Source of the DNA: Rhizophagus irregularis
Taxonomy: Eukaryota > Glomeromycota > Glomeromycetes > Glomerales > Glomeraceae
Direction: 5' to 3'
NCBI RefSeq assembly: GCF_026210795.1
Contig: NC_089430.1
Location: forward strand, 3,720,001 to 3,784,000
Length of the DNA stretch: 64,000 bases
The notes under the pieces were generated by a model. That model saw only the letters and a list, made by a program, of their open reading frames with translations. It made no database searches and had not been told where the DNA came from. Both the position numbers and the translations under genes were made by a program. Below are positions 33,301 to 47,618 of the stretch, in pieces (the stretch's first letter is position 1; every line of letters begins with the position of its first letter).

Positions 33301-34289
33301 AAAAAAAAAGTTTATCTAAGCACAATACAGTTTTCTATTACCGATCTCATAACTTTTTGCATGTTATATTAAACATGGGTAGCATTTCAGACATTGAAAA
33401 TTAGCAAGTTCGTATTTTGAAGCAATAAAAACAACATGAAGTCTTCCTAGTGGTAAAAAGAAGGAAAGAAAGAAAGAAAATAATCAAACCCGAAGGATCT
33501 CAATACCATTCTAGGCCCTCTCAAAAGAATATTAATAATTCAATACTAAGTGAAGCAAAGAACTGAACAATAATGACATTATTAGAAGACTTTAGATGAA
33601 GAAGATCTTTTATGAAACATTCTCAAGACGCGTGAAGCTCTTAATGAAATAAATCGAAGCTCCCTAAAAAATTCTGAAGTTTTCCGTCTTAAAACTAAAC
33701 CGGTCAAGAAAGTTAATAATTCATTTCTTGTGGACAATTTAAAAGTACACTTAAAACACAAGCAACCGTCCAATTAACTAGCCTGAAAATTTTCCTAAAG
33801 AAAAATTCGATGTAATTATGAACAAGTTTCTTATGGTGATGAAATATGTCATTAACATATAAAGTTGAAATCGAGAAGGTATCTAAAAGATACTAATTTA
33901 TAAATGTATTGTAAATCTCTATATCCTTTATTTTTTCCAGACTACTAATGTAAAGTTCATTATTTTTAAACCATAATTAATTATATATAATTTGAGATAC
34001 AAATTAATTGATAATCATTTGGTAAGTTTTTTCGTTATTTTATTTGATAAAAGCGTGCAAAATAAAGTGATGTGATAATAAATTTTCATGTGATGTAATT
34101 GTTTGTTTCATCAGTTTGAGCAATTTAATTAGATGTACATACATTGTTTAATTCAAGATTATGTAAATATAAATAGTTAAATCCAATCAACTTACAAGAT
34201 CTAAACTTTAAATCGGTTTTTTTTATTATAAAGTCGTATATTTTTCTTTTCATTTATCTCTTCCTTACAAATAATTTTTATAAATTAAA
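33301..34289. other. intergenic
   Basis: No gene seen; the minus-strand frame at 33582-33773 has no family features. A purine GAAAGAAAGAAA run lies near 33465. The SCP2 promoter is at the right end. Confidence 0.5.
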
Positions 34290-34800
34290 ATGTCTGTAAA
34301 AGTTGACGGATATAAATCTTCGTCCATATTTGAACAACTTAAAGTTAATATTAGTGATAATGAAGCAAAGAAAAAGGAAACCATTAAGAAGGTATTAAAA
34401 AATACTAGACTATTTATTTTTTAAGGAAATTTAAAAGTTCATTTTGATTCTAGGTTAATGCAATCTTTGAGTTTAACGTAAAGAATAATGAAGGAAAAGA
34501 ACAAATTTGGACAATGGACCTAAAAAAAGGTGGAACGGTACAAACTGGTAAAGGTTCCGCTAAACCTGATATTATCATCAATTTAACCGACGATACCTTT
34601 GTTGAATTGGCTTCAGGGAAGCTTAATGGTAAGTAAATTAAGTTCTCCTTTAAATCGTTTTTACTGTTTACAAAAATAACTTTAAAATCATCATAGGGCA
34701 AAAAGCTTTTATGGCTGGTAAACTTAAGATTAAGGGTAACATGATGTTGGCTACTAAATTAGACGGAGTGTTGGCTACTATTCCAAAAGCCAAATTATAA
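34290..34800 (+). CDS. SCP2-domain sterol/lipid carrier protein with AKL ending
   Basis: Three exons (34290-34391, 34454-34628, 34697-34800) encode 126 aa, a stand-alone SCP2 domain of normal length. Family features: FEFNVKNNEGKEQIWTMDLK; GKPDIIINLTDD-like (here SAKPDIIINLTDDTF); ASGKLNGQKAFMAGKLKIKG. Domain proteins of this size (SCP2, yeast Pox18) bind acyl-CoA, sterols and other lipids and act in peroxisomes. The C-terminal tripeptide AKL fits the type 1 peroxisomal targeting consensus. It converges on the GNAT gene, with stops 86 bp apart. Confidence 0.92.
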
Positions 34801-34886
34801 CGTTTTAATAATAATAGAACTTCCATTAATTGTAAAAATAAATAAATAAAATTGAATAGATTTGTTTATTTGTTTATGGTGAATTA

Positions 34887-35477
34887 TTAATTAATAAATT
34901 CCATTAACCAAGCATCTCTTCCAACTTCATAGTAATCTACGATTCTTTTAATGATATTAAACCCAACTTTTTTATATAAATTAATTGCAACTGTCCTTTC
35001 AACATCAACGTGTAAATCAGCGTTACTTCTTTTAGGTACATCCATTCTTTCTAATACACTCCTTAACAATTTTTCTCCTAATCCAATTCCTCTAAAAGAA
35101 TGATGCACACATAATTTCAATATTCTTGTTACTGGCATCTGCGTGGATGAAATATTTGAATATATTATGTATCCAACTAAAATGATTTCTTTTGTTATAA
35201 CTTTATTTGGTTTATTTGATCCTTTTTCTTGATTGCCATTTAGTTTACTTGTTGACTTTAATTTTTGAGTATTTTGCTCTTTTAGAATATCTTGTTCGTA
35301 ATAAGCAATCAATAATGTATTGGTTCTTTTAGAAACTTCTTTTTTAATAGCCATGGCTTCATTTTTTGGAAAATTTTTTCTTTCAAAAGTTTCAATCTGA
35401 TTAAGAATTGTTTCTGTATATTTTTGAAAAGGTTTATTGGGAAATATTGTTATTCTTATATCTTTTCGTACAGACAT
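34887..35477 (-). CDS. GNAT-family N-acetyltransferase
   Basis: Single-exon, 196 aa. The acetyl-CoA-binding signature of motif A is HHSFRGIGLGEKLLRSVLER (R-G-x-G-x-G-type loop, about residues 127-146). A motif-B-like HVDVERTVAINLYKKVGFN follows (about 155-173); together they define a GNAT fold. The first half includes a Lys/Ser-rich insertion (about 70-95), probably a disordered loop. NLYKKVGF is common in protein N-terminal and small-molecule acetyltransferases, so the substrate cannot be told. There is no targeting signal. Confidence 0.82.
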   Translation of the reverse strand: MSVRKDIRITIFPNKPFQKYTETILNQIETFERKNFPKNEAMAIKKEVSKRTNTLLIAYYEQDILKEQNTQKLKSTSKLNGNQEKGSNKPNKVITKEIILVGYIIYSNISSTQMPVTRILKLCVHHSFRGIGLGEKLLRSVLERMDVPKRSNADLHVDVERTVAINLYKKVGFNIIKRIVDYYEVGRDAWLMEFIN

Positions 35478-36267
35478 TTCAGCGAAAAAAGAATGTTGTA
35501 CAGCTGATCATTAGTCGCGTTATTTAATTTAAAACATAAAAAAAATACTATATGCAATAAAAAAGATTATCAAAAAGTAACAGTTTAAAAATCTTAAGAT
35601 AGATAAAAAAAAAATAATAAATTTTTTATAAAATTAGCCAATTAAAAATTTTTATTAAATCATATGATAAGGATTAAATAATAATACCCAATTTGTTTTA
35701 AAAAAAGGTATTTTTATTTATTAAAAGGTAATGAAAGCAAAATAATATTTACTATATTTTTTTTTTAATTTTGCTTTTATATTAACAATTAAATTATTGC
35801 TAATAGTTTATAAAACTTTTATATTTAGAAAGTTTTGCTAAATCTCATTAAGCTAGTTTAACTGATAATTTTACTTTAATCTATTTATTAATTTTTATTT
35901 ATATTAAAGAATAATTAAGTAGTTTAAACAATTGAATAGTTTGTTATTTTTATTGCTTTTTATTTAAATTGAATAGTATAATGCAGAATAAGAGTTATTT
36001 TTTAATTTATAATAAATATCTTAATTTTTTTTATTAGTTCTATATACTTTATATAATAAATTATGCTATTATTAATTTTCTTATAATAATATCCAAAAAA
36101 AGTTTAACAAGTAAACCTAGAAGGCTTTAAAATTTTTTCTTAAATTAGAAGAACTGCTAATATATTATAATAAGTAAAAGTAAGTAAGCCGTAAGCCAGT
36201 TATTTTATATAAAATGCAATACTACTAATCAAAAGTCTAAAATTAAACTTCAGATTTATCTAAAATA
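35478..36267. other. intergenic, AT-rich
   Basis: Long A/T tracts; nothing supportable. Confidence 0.6.
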
Positions 36268-37472
36268 AAAATGGATTGATTAATCCATATTTTATCTTAG
36301 ATTTTTCCATATTTTATCCATTTTATTCTGAATCTGATAATTCATCAGGTTAATTCCTCAAATTTTACCAAAAATTACATTACATTCAATTATTAAATCT
36401 TGGATTAATCTATATTTTATTTTAGATTTGATCTATATTTTATTTTGTATTTGATTTATATTTTATTCTGAATTTGATTTTATCTTATATTTATCCTAAA
36501 ATTGATCACAGATATTTCTAAATCATGTAATCAGATTTTTTGTTTATATTTTAGAAACTTTTCTTGTAACTTTAAAATACAGAAGACAATCAGAATTATT
36601 TAATAATAAATTTTATCTCCATTTGTAAAAATAATTTGCCAATTCCATGAGATATACTATTAAAAGATTTTTTACAATATTCTAGAAGAATACCTTTCAA
36701 TGCACCTTTAACATAGTATTTTTCAAGTAGTTTTATTAGAAAATTTAATAAAATATACAAGTATAATATTGAAAAAGTATTATGTTATAATATTGCATAT
36801 TAATTACAGGCATTATGCAAATGTAATACTATATAAATTTATAAAATTTTTCAAATTTGTAAAGTTTGTGAATTTTAAAATTTAAAATTGTATATTAAGG
36901 TTATTTTAAGATTTAGTGATTGAATTTTTATAATTTTGGATTTATCAGATTTGTCTTACTGAAAGAATTTGAATGGTAATAATTTAATATTGTAAGATTA
37001 ATATTCATTACATAATTACACTTAAAAAGTCTAAATGTTACATGCAATATTTTCTGATTTTGTGATTGAAATTTTATAATTTATAGCTTTTTTGATCTGT
37101 CTTATTGAAACGATTTGAATGGTAGTAAGCTTAGGTTTATCAGATTGATATTGGCAGAAGTATGATATTTTTAAGATTTTTAAATTTATTTGCACAAAAT
37201 TGTAAAATTTATAAAATTTATACAATAGGTTTTGAAATTGGAAATTGTTTATTGTGATTATAAGTATTTTATTTATATTACATTCACATTATGATCTACA
37301 AAATTTTAGCAAAATAAACTGGCCAGATAATTTTGATCACCCTCTATAAAGAAAATTTCTGTTTTGTTTGATAATTGTAATTATTGGTGAAATTTAAATA
37401 ATTAATCTGGAATAAAAATATGGGATAAAATATGGAAGACAAAATATAGGAAAATCCGGATCAATCCATTTT
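36268..37472. mobile_element. candidate MITE with repeated sub-terminal motifs, about 1.2 kb
   Basis: AAAATGGATTGAT opens the left end (36268) and, reverse complemented, the right end (37472). About 70 bp on each side then align with gaps, sharing ATATTTTATC and TTTATTC.GA units. Next to the left end, ATTTATATTTTATTYTRGATTTG-like units repeat several times (36290-36500). There is no coding capacity and no clear target duplication. Non-autonomous DNA-element origin is an inference. Confidence 0.45.
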
Positions 37473-37633
37473 CCAGGGTTTAATCCCAAACTTTTGATCA
37501 TGATCAGTTATTACATCAATTATTACGATAAACGCGATCACAAAGTTTATCCAACATTACTTACCTGTGACATTTTAAAACACTTTATCAAGCGAGAAAC
37601 AAATTTCAAAAGTATCGATTGTAATCTCTAAAT

Positions 37634-39350
37634 ATGTTAAGTCTGAGAAGGTCAGAAAGGTTATGTGAAATAAGAAAAGAAGAGTCTCCAAATAAGAATG
37701 TGAAGAAAGAGGAAAAGAAAGAAGGAAAAGAAAGAGAAGAGACGTGTTCTACGAATAAAAAACGCAAAAGGAAGGATATTAAACCAAATAAGAAAGACAA
37801 AGAAGTTAAGAGAACTAAAGAAAACTATACAAAAAAAAAAGCTGCTAAAAGTGAAGACGGCGAGACAAAGGTATTATCGGTTTTGTAAAATTTATTATTA
37901 TTTATACTAAAGTAACCAGCGTATATTGTATTATTTAAAGTTGGAAAATAAACCTGAACGAGTTGAGAAGAAATCGCGTAAAACTAAAATAACTCAAGAC
38001 ATGTTTGCTAAACGACTAAGTAATATTACAAAGTACGTTGGTGCACATGTTAGTATTTCAGGAGGTGTACAAAATGCTATAACCAATAGCCTTTTTATCG
38101 GGTAAATTTTAATGTGTAATTGCGCGTATTTTCTTTTTGAACGTAAATATGAATTCTCATAGTTTTTTTTTTGAAATAGAGGAAATGCTTTTGCAGTTTT
38201 CTTGAGGAATCAGAGGAGATGGACAGCTCCACCATTAGATCCAAAGAATATTGAAGCATTCCGAGAAAATTGCTTACAGCATAATTATGCTTCAAAATTT
38301 ATTTTACCTCACGGAAGTTATTTAATTAATTTAGGTAATCCGGATCAAGAAAAACGCGAGAAAAGTTATCAAGCTTTTTTGGAAGATTTACGACGTTGTG
38401 AATTATTAGGACTAACTTTATATAATTTTCAGTAAGTACATAATAATTGTTCATGACATTTGCTCGTGCCCATTTTAACTGATTATACAAAAAAAAGCCC
38501 TGGTTCAACAGTTGGAAATTGTACCAAAGAACAATCTATACAACATATTGCAAATTGTATTAATAGAGCACTTAAGGAAACTTCTAATGTAACATGTGTT
38601 ATCGAAAATATGGTGCGTGTTTATTATTTTTTTTTCTGATATATAAAATCAATTCTTCTTCTTCTCTCTCTTTTTTTTGTAATTAATACAATTAAAATAT
38701 TACAGGCAGGTTCAGGTAATATTATTGGATCTAGGTTTGAAGAGCTCGCGGATATCATTTCACGAGTAGACGGTAAAATAAATTCATATTGCCATTAATT
38801 CATATTAAAATTTACATTCTAATTTTTTTATTTTTTATTTTCATTTTTAGATAAAAATCGAGTTGGAGTTTGTATTGATACATGTCATGCCTTTGCTGCG
38901 GTAATCATTTTTTTCTATATATGAAATAAAATAAAATGAAAAATAAATTAATTTTCTTTTTGTTAGGGGTATGATTTACGTACCAACAAAGCGTATGAAG
39001 AAACTATGCAGGAATTTTCTCGACATATTGGATTTCAATATTTAAGAGGGATGCATTTAAATGATTCAGAAACCGAATTAGGATCATTACGAGATCGCCA
39101 TGCTAATATAGGGAAAGGGCATATAGGTTTAGAAGCATTTCGTTTAATAATGAACGATGATAGATTAAATGAAATTCCATTGATTCTAGAAACTCCTATT
39201 GGACCTGATGATGAATTATCAGATTATCATAAAGAAATTGAATTACTTTATGGACTTATAGGAAAAAAATCGCCTATTACAACTAATTGTGTAAAGACGC
39301 ACATCACCGAGAAAAATAAGGCAAAACGAAAATCTAAAAAATCAAAGTAA
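37634..39350 (+). CDS. APN1: AP endonuclease, endonuclease IV family (Apn1)
   Basis: Seven exons (37634-37870, 37941-38101, 38180-38431, 38498-38612, 38706-38772, 38851-38900, 38967-39350) encode 421 aa. The first about 110 residues are Lys/Glu-rich with basic clusters, probably nuclear targeting. The TIM-barrel core follows with the zinc-ligand motifs in order: [57 protein letters not shown] and LETP. Core length and order match endonuclease IV. The enzyme cleaves 5' to abasic sites and trims 3' blocks during base-excision repair in nucleus and mitochondria. The C-terminus ends in a basic [12 protein letters not shown], as in yeast Apn1. Confidence 0.95.
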
Positions 39351-39722
39351 AAAACTCAGATGATGATTATGGAATGCATGCAGATATCTATCATCTGTGG
39401 TTTGACAGAATTATTCATCCATTAATAAAATGACGCATGTTTATGTAAATTTTATCAATTTCATGATGAAAAACAGGATTTTCAAAATTAGTGGGTATCT
39501 GATCTACAATATAAATTAAATTGTGCAATCCTGTTACCTTGATTTGGAAAATCGCAAATTAATGATTTGCCACATTGATCTGGATGGAATACATCAATCT
39601 AAATAGATTAATATCCATCTTTACTGCAATTGATAAAAAAAGACTCGTTTTATTTTTTTTCTATTTCAATTTTTGTATCAAAAAATTTTTGTAAATCAAT
39701 AAATTTTAAAAATAATTTAATA
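39351..39722. other. APN1-ARG5,6 spacer
   Basis: No feature beyond the presumed ARG5,6 promoter. Confidence 0.5.
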
Positions 39723-42582
<2,860 letters not shown>

Positions 42583-42857
42583 TTTAATTGTAAAATTAGG
42601 TAATATTTTCAAGTATTATATACCAACCATTTGTACGTAATAATGAAAATAAAATAATAATTATAATAAAAAAGGATATCCTTTTTTGACTTTCTTATTA
42701 AATAATTAAACTTATTTTATTCGTTAAATAAAAATACATTAAAATTCATCCTATATAAAAAACAAAGATGCCACATTAATATTAAATAAAAATGACGAAA
42801 AAAAAAATTATAACTTTTTTTTTTAAAAAATAAATAGACAATTATATAAATTATTTA

Positions 42858-43538
42858 TTATTCTCCAAAAAGACGTTGTACACGTTTAAGAACACTATCC
42901 TTCTCAGGATCTGAAATAGATAAAAAAAATAAATATATATATCTATAAAGGAAAAAAATATCTATATGATAGATAATACCGTAAGGATGATCTTTAGATG
43001 GAATTTCAAGTACTGTTGGGAAAGCTTGATCGTGATCATCTAAAAGCTGACGAATATCATTAGCGACCTTATCAAATTTAGATTAAAAATTTAAAATATT
43101 AATAAGTTAATTTTTGAAAAGTTTGAATTTGAATTATTTCTTATTATACAAACATGTTGATTGATTAGAATAATTGCAATTTCTTTGTTTTTTGTAAACT
43201 CAATAAAAGCATCTTCTATCTTTGAGATTGGCGTTTCTATATAAAAGATGTAGAATACCCCAATTTATTAATAAATAAAATAAAATAAAATAAAAGAATA
43301 TTTATCGGGTAAAAAAGTTCTTACTTGAATCGACAACGAGAAAATTCTTTTTGGGACCATTAACATGACCAATGCCAGCCAACAAAAGACCTGTTACAGA
43401 ATCCTATCAAAAAAAAAAACAGAAATAAACAAAAAAAAAATTTTTCAAAAAAAAAACCAAATAAAATAATCCGTTATTAACCTCATCACCGATAACGGCT
43501 ATAAAGTTACGATCTTTAAAAGAAGCTAATTGTGCCAT
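42858..43538 (-). CDS. VMA7: V-type ATPase subunit F
   Basis: Five exons (43538-43482, 43403-43325, 43236-43154, 43067-42980, 42910-42858) encode 119 aa, the normal length for subunit F. Recognised segments: [19 protein letters not shown] near the start; [23 protein letters not shown]; and [19 protein letters not shown] before the C-terminal helix. Subunit F lies on the central stalk of the V1 sector and couples ATP hydrolysis to proton pumping into the vacuole. Transcribed divergently from CFAP20, 140 bp apart. Confidence 0.95.
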
Positions 43539-43678
43539 ATTTTGAACCAAAATAAAAAAGCGGGTTTGAAGGGTTTGACTCTTATTTATACTTGTGTGAG
43601 TAGATTATCTGGTTGATCCGGTTGATCTGCAAGTAAATATAGCATGACGAAAGATTCTTTTTGAAAAACAAAAAAAAA
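43539..43678. promoter_or_regulatory. 140-bp shared upstream region, VMA7 / CFAP20
   Basis: The only DNA between the two divergent start codons, so both promoters must overlap here or lie inside first exons. It contains ATCTGGTTGATCCGGTTGAT, two direct copies of the CGGTTGAT / TGGTTGAT type, at about 43608-43627. Shared regulation is inferred from geometry only. Confidence 0.55.
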
Positions 43679-44678
43679 ATGTTTCGCAATACTTTTCAGG
43701 TATAATGTGTTTTTTTATTATTTAAATAATTTTTTACAAAAAAATTATTTTTTTTTTCTTATAAAAAAAAAAAATTTATTTTTAGTCCGGATTTCTATCA
43801 ATTTTGTATAGCCTTGGGTAAGAACTTTAATAAATATATTAAAAAGAAACTTTTTTTTTTTTTTATAACTTTAATTTGAAATTTTACTAACTTGTCTTCA
43901 AAAGAAATGAAAATGGAAAAAGTATCAATTTTTTTTTACTTTCTATGTGTATACATAATACTTTAAGTAAATTACTAAAAAATAAAAAATATATATATAT
44001 TTTTTTCATAGTAACAAACCTCTTCAAATATGGCATACGGAAACGAATTCTCAACATGAAGGAAGCCATGTTACACGAGTAACGGATGATGATATAAAAT
44101 CTATTGTAGTTGAAATTAATTCTCCAGATATTAAATCTACCTATATAACATGTCCTTCTCAATTAAATCGTACACTTGGAATTAAATTACCGATTCTTGT
44201 TCTTATAGTAAAAAACTTGAAAAAATATTTTACTTTTGAAGTTCAAATTATGGATGATAAAAATATCAAAAGAAGATTCAGAGCTTCAAATTTTCAGGTA
44301 TTTTTTTTTTTCTAAAAAGATTTATTTTTTTAAAAAAAAGAAGTTGGTTTTTAAAACTTTTTAAACAAATTAAACAAATTTTTTATTTTTTTTAAAAAAA
44401 AAACAAATAAGTCATCTACACGGGTTAAACCTTATATTTGCACCATGCCTTTAAGAATGGATGAAGGTTGGAATCAAATTCAATTCAACTTGGCAGATTT
44501 TACACGTCGTGCATTTAGTACAAATTACGTAGAAACTTTGAGAGTACAAATACATGCGAATTGCAGATTGAGAAGAGTTTATTTTGCTGATAGAGTTTAT
44601 GCTGAAGATGAGTTACCACCCGAGATGAAGTTATGGTTACCTGAAGAAAAGGAAGATGAAGAACAAAATCAAAAATAA
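43679..44678 (+). CDS. CFAP20: CFAP20 / BUG22 / DUF667 protein
   Basis: Four exons (43679-43699, 43786-43817, 44012-44297, 44412-44678) encode 201 aa. The first two coding exons are very short (21 and 32 nt). The protein is recognisable throughout: [69 protein letters not shown]-like, [16 protein letters not shown], and [20 protein letters not shown]. The family is almost invariant in ciliated eukaryotes, where it is a doublet-microtubule inner-junction protein; it also occurs in plants and some fungi, and metazoan CFAP20 has reported nuclear roles. If this fungus lacks flagella as expected, the protein must serve another function. The C-terminal tail is Glu-rich. Confidence 0.95.
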
Positions 44679-45234
44679 GGGAACGTTTTTTTTAGATAAC
44701 TTTTGTGAAAAAGCCTATTTTATTTTTTAGCATTCACTTATTTAGATTATCAATAAAAGTTAGTTATATTATTACTAGCAAAGGAACGTAATAGGTATTT
44801 TAAATGTTTATGTAAAAATGAACCAATAAAAAAAATCCATCAACAGATCACAGATCTTCAAAGACCATCAGCAGACCAACCAGCATACTGCACTTACTCT
44901 CACATTCAAGATAGGTGCAGATATTTTCAAGATACATAATAGATATCCAATACATGTAAGATGTGTATTTTACATATAGTATACATTATATCTGTTCGAT
45001 TATCTCTTCAACACCTATCACACGATACAATTATAATTTTAGTCAAATTATGTTTGTAAATTTTTTTACTATTTTTTTGCATTTAAAAAAAAAGTGATAT
45101 GACATGCCAGACATGATTACTCGTTAAAAGCTAAGAAAGGTTAACTAGCATCAATAATGTACTTTTAAATTATAATTAAAAAATTTAAATTTTTTCAGTT
45201 TTTTTTTTATTATTTCACAACATAAATCAATAAA

Positions 45235-45410
45235 ATTTCAAAATGTTCAAATCTCAAAATGTTTTAAAATCTCAAAATTTCAAATCTCAAAATGGTTTAA
45301 ATCTCAAATTTCAAAATGAGTTAAATCTCAAATTTCAAAACCCCCAAATTCCAAATTCCCAAATTCCACATATTCCAAAATTCCAAAATTCCAAAATTCT
45401 AAAATTCAAA
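45235..45410. repeat. degenerate tandem array, (AAATYYCAA)n type
   Basis: About 176 bp built from 9-12-bp variants: CTCAAAATGTTC/TCTCAAATTTCAAA units change gradually into AAATTCCAAA/CCAAAATT units. It reads as a slipping, ageing minisatellite. Confidence 0.85.
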
Positions 45411-46500
45411 TATACTTTATAATTTATCTATATTTTCTTTTTTTAAAAAAAAAGATTGCAAAATTTTCATTTTAAAAAATTTTTTTTTTAAAAAAAAAAT
45501 TGAACTACTTCTCTCTTTTCTGCAATTAATTAAAAATAATTATTACAAATTTAAAACTTTTTAAGTACAAACATCTTATCAAGTTATTATGAAGGTTAAA
45601 AAAGTATAGATTTAATCCGAAAACTGAAAATTAATTCATAAATTCTATAATTAGAAAATTTAACAAACTAATACTTTAATGATTTTTAATGGGTTAGTTT
45701 GGCCCGAAATCCTCCTCGTATCATACTCGTAAAAATCTGGCTTTTAAGTTGTATATAGAGAAATTATTAGTGTAAATCTTAATATTTTTAAAATAAAGAA
45801 ATCACATGGTTTTTTTTTTCGGAAGAATTAAATGACACGTTTCGCAACACGTGCAAATGCTGACAGAATTTTATGATGTACTTTGTATATTGTATATTGT
45901 ATAACAGTAATTTTATTTATTATATTATTACCTTTTTATTATCTACCAATCTATCAATATTATATTATCATATATATATTATATATTATTATCGAAAAGT
46001 TTTTATAAGTTTCTTAAAATCATCAACGAGTAAGAAATTAACAAGTAAGAAAAAATAAGCGAGAGAAGATTATAATCGTTTTAGGTGATATTTTATCTAT
46101 TTGTTATACATTACAAAAAAAAAAAAAAAAAAAAATTTCTCACCCTTTATTAAGTTGTAAACAAAGACACTTCTTTTTTTCCAAGTAGAATTGGGGCAAT
46201 AGCATCATCTCCTTTAAGCAAAATCATTTAAAACACGAAAGTTTCTTGAAGTACAAGTTACCGAATTAAGTCAAGAGTATATACGGAATAAAATATTTCT
46301 TTTATATAATTATTTTTTTTTTTGGGGCGGCTTTCGCGTTTACCTAATTTAAATAATTTTTTTTGAGAAACGATAGATTTTCATTTAGTTCGTAAAAAGT
46401 GGAGATTGTTTAGATTGAACTCCTTGATTGTACAACTAATTAATTTCTAAAAAAATATTCATTGATAAAATCATTAAAATTTTTTTTTTTTACAAAATTA

Positions 46501-46544
46501 TATATAATATAATATAATATAATATAATATAATATTAATATTAT
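46501..46544. repeat. (AATAT)n microsatellite
   Basis: Seven to eight consecutive pentamers. Confidence 0.9.
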
Positions 46545-47618
46545 ATATTGTATAAAAAAAATTTGTTAATATTTTTCTTACAAGAAACTTTAAAACGAAA
46601 AAAATAAAGGTTTCAATACAAAGAATTTTAAAAAGTTGAAACTGCGTTTGAGATAACGTTTAAGAAATTTTAAAGGAGGAATCGGAAATATATTATTATA
46701 GTTTCTTCATTTTATTTTGGTTAATTCCCTGCACTCGGAAAATCTGTTTGTAGAGGTATGTTTCAAATTCATTGTATTGTAACACAGTGACAAAACCGCG
46801 GACGAAATGTGAGTAAAATATTGTTTTTAAAGGGAATTTTTTTTTTTTTAGATACATTAAACATTACAGTACATTGAATATATTATTATGATACCATGAT
46901 ACATTAAATATAACATATTATGAATCATTGTTAATATAATTTATAACAAAAAAAAAAGTGGTTATGACTCTTAATCATTCGACGATGAGTCAAAAAAAAG
47001 TTTTGAAAATTTCTTTGTTTTTCAATTATATAAAATTTTTTATAGTATGATGAAGAGATCCAATTGTTACCAAAAATAAAAATATTTTTTTACATTGGTT
47101 TCACAAAATAAATTAAGCACAGACTGTTACTGCACGTATTACATACATACAGATTACAGAACAACACATTCAATTACACTATTTTTATTCATTACACTAT
47201 TATATCACAAACATTGATATAACCCTTTTTTTTTCCCAAGATTTTTTTTTTTTTTTTTCCTTTATACTAATAGTATATATAGATAGCCATCGGGCGCAAA
47301 ACGAACTAAAAGAAAAATATAAAAAAAAAACCTCCTTTATTATACTAAAAAAATATAGACTAAAATATAAAGTATCCAATTTTTTTTCCAAAATATATAT
47401 ATATTGGAAAAATATTGGACATATAGAGAATATTATAAAAAAATAAAATTTTTTTTTTTTACATTACATTAATAATAAACGGGAGCTGGTCACCCAAAAA
47501 AAGAAAACCAAAATTTTTTTAGAGAAAAAGTTAATAAATTTTTAATAAAAAAGTAAAAGAAAGAAAATTAATAGTGTTCAGTTCTCCAAAAAAAATATAT
47601 ATATATAATTTACTACGA

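Larger units (their letters stand above)
44679..47618. other. intergenic, 2.9 kb, repeat-rich
   Basis: No gene seen. Contains a degenerate tandem array at 45235-45410, CACGTG at 45848, long A/T tracts, and an AATAT pentamer run at 46501-46544. Donor- and acceptor-like sites near 46750-46815 might mark a 5' UTR intron of the downstream gene; not provable here. Confidence 0.55.
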
